A DNA stretch of 64,000 bases from Methylococcaceae bacterium UBA975 (GTDB taxonomy: Bacteria > Pseudomonadota > Gammaproteobacteria > Methylococcales > Cycloclasticaceae), in NCBI GenBank assembly GCA_002292375.1, contig DBBV01000011.1, forward strand, positions 1-64,000. The letters run 5' to 3'. Under the pieces are notes generated by a model. The model ran no database searches. It worked only from the letters and a program-made list of their open reading frames with translations, and was not told the DNA's origin. Shown here piece by piece: positions 8,773-16,422 of the stretch. The first letter of the stretch is position 1; each line of letters starts with the position of its first letter. The position numbers and the translations under genes were made by a program.

Positions 8773-9474
8773 TTATAAAATGGGCAGCGGGTTTAAAAAG
8801 TGGCGGCCCGAACGGGTAGAGCAAATATGTTTTAACAGTTGCTCGTAATCAGCGTCGTTGTCAATGGGGTTGATATCACTGGCGTTAACAATGAGTAGAG
8901 GGCTGGTATCGTAATGGTGGAAAAATTCGGTGTAGGCGTTAGAAAGTTTTTGTAGGTATTCGCCACTGATGTTTTTTTCATGCTTAACCCCGCGCTTTTT
9001 AATCCGAGCAAGTAATACCTCAACGGGTGCTTGTAAATAAACCACCAAGTCAGCCCGTGCTCTTTTTACACAGAGGCTGCGGTACATTTGATCGTATAGC
9101 TTGTATTCTTCGTCGGTCAACGTCAATTTAGCGAAAATGGGGTCTTTTTCAAGCATAAAGTCTGTTACAACGCCGCTGGAAAACAAGTCGTTTTGACTCA
9201 AATCATTCCATTGTTTGGCTCGCTCAGTTAAAAAGTGGAGCTGAACAGGCAGGGCAGATTGATCTGTGTGGGTGTAAAAATGCTCTAAAAAAGGGTTTTC
9301 GTCGGCTTTTTCTTTCACCATGTCACAATTGAAACTCTTAGCAAGGCGTTTGGCCAAGCTACTTTTGCCGACCCCAATAGGGCCTTCTACGACAATAAAC
9401 TTAGGGGGTAAGGTGGTTTCTGGGGTGTTTTTTTTCAAGGTGTTTAGCAATGCTTGGTTGTCATGATGGGTCAA
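8773..9474 (-). CDS. Deoxynucleoside kinase family protein
   Basis: The 233-residue protein belongs to the dNK/dGK family. It has a P-loop VEGPIGVGKSSLAKRLA (residues 29-45), the KEKADENPFLEHFY substrate region, QLHFLTERAKQW and a late lid-like RIKKRGVKHEKNI. Members phosphorylate deoxyadenosine or deoxyguanosine, but proteobacterial copies found beside folK and panB are often annotated only as deoxynucleoside kinase. Specificity cannot be read from sequence. The gene sits between folK (17 nt upstream) and panB (18 nt downstream), so it is co-transcribed with folate and pantothenate genes. Confidence 0.9.
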   Translation of the reverse strand: MTHHDNQALLNTLKKNTPETTLPPKFIVVEGPIGVGKSSLAKRLAKSFNCDMVKEKADENPFLEHFYTHTDQSALPVQLHFLTERAKQWNDLSQNDLFSSGVVTDFMLEKDPIFAKLTLTDEEYKLYDQMYRSLCVKRARADLVVYLQAPVEVLLARIKKRGVKHEKNISGEYLQKLSNAYTEFFHHYDTSPLLIVNASDINPIDNDADYEQLLKHICSTRSGRHFLNPLPIL

Positions 9475-9491
9475 TAAAAATTTGATTCACT

Positions 9492-10010
9492 TTAGCAAAC
9501 AGGTGATCTTTTTTCGAGGTTTTTACTGCTTATCATTGCCGGGCAGGGTTCGCCTAGTTGCTCAATCAGTTGTTTGATGGGTCCTAAGCCTGGAATATTA
9601 AGCTGTTTGTCTATCTCATATAAGGGGTATAAAACAAAACTCCGTAACGACAAGCCGGGGTGTGGCAAGGTGAGTAGGGGATCTTTCGATACGTGTTCAG
9701 CAAACAGTAATATGTCTAAATCCAGGGTCCGGGCCCCCCATCTTTCGCCCTCACGCGTTCGGCCTTGCTGCGTTTCAATGGTTTGTAATGCGTGTAATAA
9801 CTCGATGGGTTTTAGTGAGGTGTTTACTTCAATTGCGGCGTTTATATAACTGGGCTGGTCCTGAGGCCCCATGGGTTCAGTTTGGTATAAGCTTGACTCG
9901 TTTTTAATGTTAAGCTCAGAGAGCCCGCTAATAAGTTCTATGGCATCGAGTACTTGTTGTACAGGGTGGTTCAGATTACTCCCCACACCGATAAAAACGG
10001 AGTCCGACAT
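9492..10010 (-). CDS. folK: 6-hydroxymethyl-7,8-dihydropterin pyrophosphokinase (FolK)
   Basis: FolK transfers pyrophosphate from ATP to hydroxymethyl-dihydropterin in folate synthesis. The 172-residue protein shows FIGVGSNLNHPVQQVLDAIELI at the start, SSLYQTEPMGPQDQPSYINAAIEV, and the signature RWGARTLDLDILLF with its two metal-binding Asp residues. LPHPGLSLRSFVLYPL closes the domain. It begins 1 nt after the pcnB stop and precedes the deoxynucleoside kinase gene. Length is normal. Confidence 0.97.
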   Translation of the reverse strand: MSDSVFIGVGSNLNHPVQQVLDAIELISGLSELNIKNESSLYQTEPMGPQDQPSYINAAIEVNTSLKPIELLHALQTIETQQGRTREGERWGARTLDLDILLFAEHVSKDPLLTLPHPGLSLRSFVLYPLYEIDKQLNIPGLGPIKQLIEQLGEPCPAMISSKNLEKRSPVC

Positions 10011-10011
10011 A

Positions 10012-11310
10012 TTAAGCCGATCCGGGAGTTGACGGCTCTTTTTTTCGCGCTTTCTTTTTTTGTTTCATTTGAGAGGGCCGGGTCATTAATTTTTGTTCTG
10101 CCGGGTTTAAGGTCTGGATATGCGTCCACCAATCTGCGATGCTTGAATCGACTTCACCGTGCTGCGCCCGTAGCAACATAAAGTCGTAAGCGGCGCGAAA
10201 TCGAGGGTGCTCGAGGAAACGCAAGCAACGCACACCAACTTGTTTATGAAAGCGGGGCTGTAAGGTCCACACTTCACGCATCGGTGTAGTGATGCGGCGG
10301 GGAATTGCGATGCGACTAACTTGCTGCAGGACAACCTCGTTTGCTGCGGCGTGAAGCGCTTGGGTTTCACTGTTTAAGTTAGGTGCGTATTTCTCGCTGA
10401 GTCGGCGAACCGGTTCCCACAACAAGGTTGCCAATAAAAAGTATGGCGTGATACGTTGATTATTTTTGAGCCGAGATTCCGTGTTTTTCATAGCCTGCTT
10501 TATTAAAGCGAGTGGCTCTGTTTCACTAGCGTCGTGTAGGCAAGAGTCTGTTTGCGGAAACAGCGCTTTAAATAAGCCGTATTGACGTAGTGTGTCGAAC
10601 ACTTGATTGGCTTCGGTGTTTAAAAACAGCTTCAACACTTCATCATATAAGCGCGCAGACGGTATGTCTTTGAGCAGTGGCGCTAGCTTTTGCATCGGTG
10701 CTTCAGTTTTAGGGTCTATGGTAAAACCGAGTTTTGCTTTAAACCTAACAGCGCGAATTAATCTAACCGGGTCTTCTTTAAAGCGCGTCACAGGGTTACC
10801 CATGAGCGTTAAAACCTTTTTTTGATGATCCTCTATCCCACCAACGTAATCGATGACGGTTGAGTTTTGTGGGTCTAGATACAGCGCATTAACGGTAAAA
10901 TCACGTCGCCAAGCGTCTTCTTGTAGGCTGCCGTACACATTGTCTCGTAATAAGCGCCCATCTTTATGCGCGCGACTGCTTTCATCTTCTTTTGTATGGG
11001 GTGCGCGAAAGGTAGCCACTTCGATGATATGGCGGCCAAAATGGATATGGGCAAGCCGAAAGCGACGACCGATGAGTCGGCAGTTTTTGAATAAAGCCTG
11101 AATTTGTTCCGGTTCGGCGTTGGTCGATACGTCAAAGTCTTTTGGGTGCAGGCCCAGTAGTAAGTCGCGCACACAACCGCCGACTAAATAGGCTTCAAAG
11201 CCAGCTTTAGCAAGGCGATGGGTGATGGAAACGGCATGCCTATCCAAATTATCTGTGGACAGGTCGAGTTCACTTAAGGAATAGATGCGTGGTTTTTTTT
11301 GTAGAGACAA
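10012..11310 (-). CDS. pcnB: Poly(A) polymerase I (PcnB)
   Basis: The 432-residue enzyme adds poly(A) tails that promote RNA decay. The nucleotidyl-transferase core has LVGGCVRDLLLGLHPKDFDVSTNA (residues 41-64) with the GG, RD and DxD catalytic features, followed by GRRFRLAHIHFG and the tRNA-nucleotidyltransferase family stretch RRDFTVNALYLD. A basic tail (MKQKKKARKKEP), absent from CCA-adding enzymes, supports PcnB. It is the first gene of pcnB-folK-dNK-panB-panC-mscS. The gene starts about 130 nt upstream of the tRNA-Glu, on the opposite strand. Confidence 0.95.
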   Translation of the reverse strand: MSLQKKPRIYSLSELDLSTDNLDRHAVSITHRLAKAGFEAYLVGGCVRDLLLGLHPKDFDVSTNAEPEQIQALFKNCRLIGRRFRLAHIHFGRHIIEVATFRAPHTKEDESSRAHKDGRLLRDNVYGSLQEDAWRRDFTVNALYLDPQNSTVIDYVGGIEDHQKKVLTLMGNPVTRFKEDPVRLIRAVRFKAKLGFTIDPKTEAPMQKLAPLLKDIPSARLYDEVLKLFLNTEANQVFDTLRQYGLFKALFPQTDSCLHDASETEPLALIKQAMKNTESRLKNNQRITPYFLLATLLWEPVRRLSEKYAPNLNSETQALHAAANEVVLQQVSRIAIPRRITTPMREVWTLQPRFHKQVGVRCLRFLEHPRFRAAYDFMLLRAQHGEVDSSIADWWTHIQTLNPAEQKLMTRPSQMKQKKKARKKEPSTPGSA

Positions 11311-11439
11311 GGTAATTTTTCAGTTAATTTTATTAATTATATACAGCGTAAATTTAATACACTTGTTATATTGTACCGTATATTAAGTGCGCAACCGCTA
11401 ACAGATAATTATGTTAGCTATAAGCGTCAGTATCTTATG

Positions 11440-11515
11440 GTCCCCATCGTCTAGAGGCCTAGGACACCGCCCTCTCACGGCGGTAACAGGGGTTCGAACC
11501 CCCTTGGGGACGCCA
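11440..11515 (+). tRNA. tRNA-Glu (anticodon CUC)
   Basis: A 76-nt cloverleaf with an encoded CCA. The acceptor GTCCCCA pairs with TGGGGAC. The anticodon stem CCGCC/GGCGG encloses the loop CTCTCAC, whose anticodon is CTC. The T arm is CAGGGGTTCGAACCCCC. Most gammaproteobacterial tRNA-Glu genes carry TTC; this copy reads GAG only, so a TTC isoacceptor must exist elsewhere in the genome. It stands alone between pcnB and the signalling block, with no rRNA beside it. Confidence 0.96.
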
Positions 11516-11547
11516 TAGGTTTTGTCAGTTAATGCGGGCGGGGTAGT

Positions 11548-14388
11548 TTAAAGCTTATGGCTTGCTCGGTTCTTTAGTAACAGTTGGTTAAACTCGTCGG
11601 CGCTAACAGGCGGGCTAAATAAATAACCTTGGGTTGCATCGCAGCCCTGAGAGAGTAAAAAGTCGCTTTGTGCCTGTGTTTCCACGCCTTCGGCAATCAC
11701 CGTTAAACCCAGGCTTTTGGCTAATACAATAACGGATTTAGCAATGGCCGCGTCTTGTTTATCATGGGGTAAATCGTTAACAAAAGAACGGTCAATTTTT
11801 AACTTATCGATGGGAAAGCCCTTTAAATAACTTAACGACGAATAACCCGTACCAAAGTCATCAATGGATAATTGTACCCCGATGGCTTTTAAGTTATCGA
11901 GTGTATCGACGACTCGTTCAGCTTGGTCCATCAAAGAGCCTTCGGTAATTTCGAGTTCTAAAAATCGCGGCTCTAAACCTGTTTTAACTAGCGTTGCTTT
12001 AACGATACTAACGATATCGGTAAACATAAATTCGCGCGCGCTGAGGTTGACAGCCACAACTAGATCCTCGTGCCCTTGTTTGTGCCAAAGTTTGCATTGT
12101 TTACAGGCTTCTAATATGACCCATTGCCCCAGTTTTTCAATAAACCCTGTTTCTTCAGCGAGTGGGATAAAGTCCATCGGCGGTATCATGCCGGTGTCGG
12201 GGTGTTGCCAGCGGATGAGCGCCTCCATGCCGGTAATGCGGTTTGTTTTTAGACAGAGTTGGGGTTGGTAATGTAGAGTAAACTCATCGTGCTCAAGGGC
12301 TAACCGCAATTGTGTGGCCATCTGTAGGCGGCGGTCGTGGTCCTTGTTGAAATTTTCATTATAAAAAGCAAAGCAATTTTTACCGCGTTGTTTTGCTTTA
12401 TACATGGCAATGTCTGCGTACTTAACCAATTTAGCCACACTGTCGCCGTTGCTTGGGTAGAGGCTTATACCCATGCTGGCGGTCATGACAACTTCGCTAG
12501 CACCTATAATGAAAGGGGTCTGAAAAGTATCTTGAATTTTTTGTGCGATATACTCGATTTTTTCAATGCTCTCTACGTTTTCAATAAGAAAAATGAACTC
12601 ATCACCCCCAAGTCTCCCCAAGGTGTCGTCTTCACGTAAACAATGACGAAACCGTTCGGCTAACTGTTTTAATAAGTCATCGCCGGCAGCGTGGCCTAAG
12701 CTATCGTTGACGTCTTTAAAGCGATCTAAATCCAGTAGAATTACGCCTGCCATAGTGCGGTTACGATGGGCCTGATCGATGGCATGCTCTAAACGCGCAT
12801 TAAACAACAAGCGGTTGGCAAAGCCCGTTAGATGGTCGTGATGGGCAAGGAATTCGAGTTTTTCTTGTGACTGTTTAATGCTGCTGATGTCTGAAAACAT
12901 AGCGACATAGTTGACGGCTTTTTTATCGTCCTCGCAGATGCTGCTAATAGAAACCCATAATGGGCAGGTGTCGCCATTTTTTTTACGGTGTGTGATCTCA
13001 CCTTGCCAATACCCTGCGGTTTGAACAAAGTCCCACAAGTTTTGATAAAAATTACGGTCGTGTAAACCCGACTGTAAAAGACTTGATGGCTGCCCAATTA
13101 TTTCGTTTTCGGTGTAGCCGGTTATAACGCTAAAAGCATGATTAACCGCAACAATGGTGAGTTCAGTGTCGGTTATCATAATCCCTTCGGTGGTGGTGTC
13201 GTAGACCTTAGCCGCTTGTTGTAGCTTGTGTTCGCTTGTTTTTTGTACAGTGACGTCATCGATGATGCAGGCCATGCGATTAACTTCGTCTTTTTTTGGT
13301 TCAATGACAGGGTAACAACGTGCGTGTACCCAACGAATCGCCCCATCCGGTTTAGTAATACGGAATGTTTCTTCGCACGGTTCTTTTTTATCAAGGGATA
13401 ACAGTAACTTGGCGACACTTGCTTGATCATCAAAATGGATGTAGTTAATAAATGGAAAGTTGTCGTTCGCAGGTAGGCTTAATTGTTGGCCGTAAATTTT
13501 TTCATATGCGGGGCTCACATAAATCACTTGTTTGTTGCGCGTGTCACTGAGTATAAAAATGCTTTCGATATGGCTCACTAGTTGCCTAAATCGCGTTTCA
13601 CTGTCTAATAAGGCTATTTCGTACTGTTGCCGTTGACTATCGTCTCGAATTTGTAAAACATAGCCATAACAGCTTTGCTGTTTATCAAAAATTTGGCTGG
13701 CGCTAACTCGAATACTGAGTGTGGTGGTGTTGAGGTTGAGAATGAAGTTTTCTGTGTCTTGATAACCACCGTTTTGTTCGATAGCGTACACCAGGCTCGT
13801 GGTGTTGAAGGCGGGGTCATCAAGCTTATAAAGGTCAATTACTTCGCTGATGTCTCGCCCCATAACGTCACTTTCCTGAAGGCCTAATAAGCGCAATAAG
13901 GAGCTGTTGGCTTTAACCACCTTGCCGGCCACATTCCAAACAATAAGCGCCTCGGCAAAACTGATTAAGGTGGCGTTGAGCAGACTAATTTCATCGCGCT
14001 GACGTTCGTTCTTTGCTTTGTTTAGCGCAATACTTAAGGCGGCATACAGTTCACGCTCTGCTACCGGTTTAAGAATATAAGCCATCGGGTCGGTGATTTG
14101 AGCGCGGTCTAAAAAGTCCTGATTTGAATAGGCGGTTAGGTAAATAATTGGAATATTAAATTGTTGTTTAATAAGGGTGGCTGCTTGAATACCATCCATA
14201 TCACCAGGTAGTACGATGTCCATTAGGATTAAGTCGGGCGGGATGCGCGTGACGTGGTTGACTGCATCGATGCCATTATCGACGATATAGGTGTTTGTAT
14301 AGCCTTGGTTTCTTAATTTATTTTGGATGTCTTGGGCTATTAATGGCTCGTCTTCGACGATCAATATCACAGCTGTTTTACGATCCAT
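11548..14388 (-). CDS. Response regulator with three PAS, GGDEF and EAL domains
   Basis: The 946-residue cytoplasmic protein is built as REC-PAS-PAS-PAS-GGDEF-EAL. The receiver (residues 6-122) has the phosphorylatable Asp57 in LMDIVLPGDMDG and Lys107. Three PAS domains cover about 135-510. The diguanylate cyclase domain has an intact GGDEF in GRLGGDEFIFL and an inhibitory I-site RxxD (REDD) five residues before it. The EAL phosphodiesterase domain keeps GMEALIRWQHP and DDFGTGYSSLSYLK. Both c-di-GMP synthesis and breakdown look possible. It is the last gene of the four-gene signalling run, 25 nt after the HPt-REC-GGDEF gene, so phosphate from that relay could set the balance. Confidence 0.93.
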   Translation of the reverse strand: MDRKTAVILIVEDEPLIAQDIQNKLRNQGYTNTYIVDNGIDAVNHVTRIPPDLILMDIVLPGDMDGIQAATLIKQQFNIPIIYLTAYSNQDFLDRAQITDPMAYILKPVAERELYAALSIALNKAKNERQRDEISLLNATLISFAEALIVWNVAGKVVKANSSLLRLLGLQESDVMGRDISEVIDLYKLDDPAFNTTSLVYAIEQNGGYQDTENFILNLNTTTLSIRVSASQIFDKQQSCYGYVLQIRDDSQRQQYEIALLDSETRFRQLVSHIESIFILSDTRNKQVIYVSPAYEKIYGQQLSLPANDNFPFINYIHFDDQASVAKLLLSLDKKEPCEETFRITKPDGAIRWVHARCYPVIEPKKDEVNRMACIIDDVTVQKTSEHKLQQAAKVYDTTTEGIMITDTELTIVAVNHAFSVITGYTENEIIGQPSSLLQSGLHDRNFYQNLWDFVQTAGYWQGEITHRKKNGDTCPLWVSISSICEDDKKAVNYVAMFSDISSIKQSQEKLEFLAHHDHLTGFANRLLFNARLEHAIDQAHRNRTMAGVILLDLDRFKDVNDSLGHAAGDDLLKQLAERFRHCLREDDTLGRLGGDEFIFLIENVESIEKIEYIAQKIQDTFQTPFIIGASEVVMTASMGISLYPSNGDSVAKLVKYADIAMYKAKQRGKNCFAFYNENFNKDHDRRLQMATQLRLALEHDEFTLHYQPQLCLKTNRITGMEALIRWQHPDTGMIPPMDFIPLAEETGFIEKLGQWVILEACKQCKLWHKQGHEDLVVAVNLSAREFMFTDIVSIVKATLVKTGLEPRFLELEITEGSLMDQAERVVDTLDNLKAIGVQLSIDDFGTGYSSLSYLKGFPIDKLKIDRSFVNDLPHDKQDAAIAKSVIVLAKSLGLTVIAEGVETQAQSDFLLSQGCDATQGYLFSPPVSADEFNQLLLKNRASHKL

Positions 14389-14413
14389 AAAGACGCTCCC
14401 TTGACTTAGGTTA

Positions 14414-16042
14414 TCACGCTAAACATATGCGGCCACGACCACCTTTTTTGGCCTTATAGAGCGCCTTATCAGCCGCTTCGGCTAGGCTTAAGTAATCAGA
14501 AAAGAGGGGGTACTCGGCAATACCAGCACTAAAGCTCACAGAAAAAGATTGCTGATTGGCGTTAAAAACCAGCTCTTGAAAAACCTGTAATAATTCCCCA
14601 ATGACAATTGAAGCTTCAGAGGTGTGGGTATCTGGTAAGAGGATAACGATTTCTTCTCCGCCGTATCGAATGGCTGTGTCTACGGAGCGTAAGCGTTGCT
14701 GGATTAGCAGTCCTAAGGCACGTAAAACTTCATCGCCGGCGTGATGTCCAAATTGGTCATTGACTTGTTTGAAGTGATCTAAGTCTAGCATGACGTAAGT
14801 AAAGTGCCGTTGATGTCGGTGGCAGCTTGCTATCAAGGTGCTCAGGGTGTTCGAAAGGTTCGTGCGATTTGCAAGCCCAGTTAACGGGTCATTTAGCATC
14901 AGTGTTTGCAATTCTCGTGCTTGCAACGCCTTGGCTTCGACCTTAGCGATGAGTTGTGTAGGCGTGATGCCCTTAATAAAAAAATCATTGCCCCCCGCAC
15001 GCAAGGCATCTATGTGTCGATCAATGTCGGTTTCAACTGAAAAAAACACAATGGACGTTCCACTATAAAGGCATTGTTGGCGGATCACAGCGGCCAACTC
15101 AATGCCGCTACATGACGGCATGTGTAAGTCTAATAGAATGAGGTCGGGCTGAAAAACAGCTAAGGGCTCTATTAAGTCCATGGGGTCATTAATCACCCGT
15201 GTTCGTATCCCTGCGCGTTCGAGTAACAGGGCGGTATGCTCAGAGAACTGGACATCGTCATCGACAATTAATACGCGATACACTGGTTCCGCCTTTTCGA
15301 AACACTTCTCCCGAACGGTTTTAATTAATTCAACCATATTAATGGGGTGAGTAAAAAATGCGCTACCACCGAGTCGGATGGCGGACAATCTGGCTAGCAT
15401 ATTGTCTTGATCAGATAAAATAATAAGGTGCGGCTGATCTGGGGCTAAAGGGTTAACACGCGTTAAAAAAGCCGCTTCAATAGTTTGATTGTTTTCAGTA
15501 TTTAGATCAAGAAGGATGCACAGATGCTCATCTTGCAACGAGGGTAGCTCTGCAGGACTAGTCAGAACATCCAGTTTAATATTATAGGCCTTAAGTTTAA
15601 CGGCTAGAGCCGCCGCAAAGGCCTGATTACTGCTGATAAGTAATGTGTTTTTAAGCCCCTGTTGAACTGTTGAAACGGTGGGGCTGGAAAAGTCTAAATC
15701 ATTCGTAGGTGAATCCTGTTGAGACGAGAGTGCTGAGTGCTTTAGACTGATAAGCAAAGGTTCTATTTTATCTATGGTCGTCTGAAGTGTCAGTTCGTTT
15801 TGACGGAACTGGCGTAGTAAGGTTTCAATTTCAGCAGCATGTTCGCTAAGTCGGGCAAAGCCGAATGTTGCGCCAGAGCCGACCAAGTTATGTGTCTTGC
15901 GAATCAGCTCTAAAGTGAGCTCTTCATGGCCTTTATTTTCTTTAAAGGCAAGCCATGTTAAGTCAACGGCCTTAATTTTTTCAGGCAGTTGAGCGGCATA
16001 TTCGTCGCATAAGGCTTTAAGTTGTTGGTTGCTATCGGCCAA
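14414..16042 (-). CDS. HPt-REC-REC-GGDEF diguanylate cyclase
   Basis: The 542 residues contain an N-terminal HPt domain with phospho-accepting His51 in RKTHNLVGSGATFGF. A degenerate receiver-like domain follows (about 130-245, no clear acidic pocket), then a true receiver (about 255-370; DDD at 261-263, Asp305 in LLDLHMPSCSG). The C-terminal diguanylate cyclase domain has GGEEI at 461-465 with an I-site R452-SV-D455. The GGEEF-type motif is an active variant in many cyclases. Having HPt and receiver in one chain lets it sit in the middle of a phosphorelay and end in c-di-GMP output. Its start overlaps the preceding lone receiver gene by 11 nt. Confidence 0.92.
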   Translation of the reverse strand: MADSNQQLKALCDEYAAQLPEKIKAVDLTWLAFKENKGHEELTLELIRKTHNLVGSGATFGFARLSEHAAEIETLLRQFRQNELTLQTTIDKIEPLLISLKHSALSSQQDSPTNDLDFSSPTVSTVQQGLKNTLLISSNQAFAAALAVKLKAYNIKLDVLTSPAELPSLQDEHLCILLDLNTENNQTIEAAFLTRVNPLAPDQPHLIILSDQDNMLARLSAIRLGGSAFFTHPINMVELIKTVREKCFEKAEPVYRVLIVDDDVQFSEHTALLLERAGIRTRVINDPMDLIEPLAVFQPDLILLDLHMPSCSGIELAAVIRQQCLYSGTSIVFFSVETDIDRHIDALRAGGNDFFIKGITPTQLIAKVEAKALQARELQTLMLNDPLTGLANRTNLSNTLSTLIASCHRHQRHFTYVMLDLDHFKQVNDQFGHHAGDEVLRALGLLIQQRLRSVDTAIRYGGEEIVILLPDTHTSEASIVIGELLQVFQELVFNANQQSFSVSFSAGIAEYPLFSDYLSLAEAADKALYKAKKGGRGRICLA

Positions 16043-16418
16043 CGTTTTGGATGATGGTTTTAACTTGCTCAGCCAAGGTGATGGGACTGAAAGGCTTGGC
16101 GATGACGTCTACTGCGCCCAAATCAGTATACTCTTTGATTTCATGGGTTTGTACACGGGCGGTCATAAAAACCACGGGTACATCGGCACATGCCGGCAAA
16201 GTTTTTAATTGGCGGAAGGTTTCTATACCATCCATTTCTGGCATCATGACGTCGAGTAAAATGATGTCAGGCGCAAAATCGCTTACTTGGTCAAGAGCCG
16301 CCTGCCCAGAACTACAGACAAGCAGGTCAAAACCGCCGATTTGTTCTAGAGCAATGCGCGCGATCGTTTGGATGTCAGGTTCGTCTTCTACGTACATAAT
16401 TTTTTGTGTGTCGGGCAT
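16032..16418 (-). CDS. Single-domain response regulator
   Basis: The 128-residue product is a receiver domain alone: EDE at residues 11-13, the phospho-acceptor Asp56 in ILLDVMMPEMDG, VVFMTAR with the switch Thr, and a Lys in VIAKPFSP. There is no output domain. Such proteins carry phosphate between a hybrid kinase and an HPt protein, or bind targets directly. It lies 4 nt after the hybrid kinase gene and overlaps the HPt-REC-GGDEF gene, which fits a shuttle role in the same relay. Confidence 0.94.
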   Translation of the reverse strand: MPDTQKIMYVEDEPDIQTIARIALEQIGGFDLLVCSSGQAALDQVSDFAPDIILLDVMMPEMDGIETFRQLKTLPACADVPVVFMTARVQTHEIKEYTDLGAVDVIAKPFSPITLAEQVKTIIQNVGR

Positions 16419-16422
16419 AATG

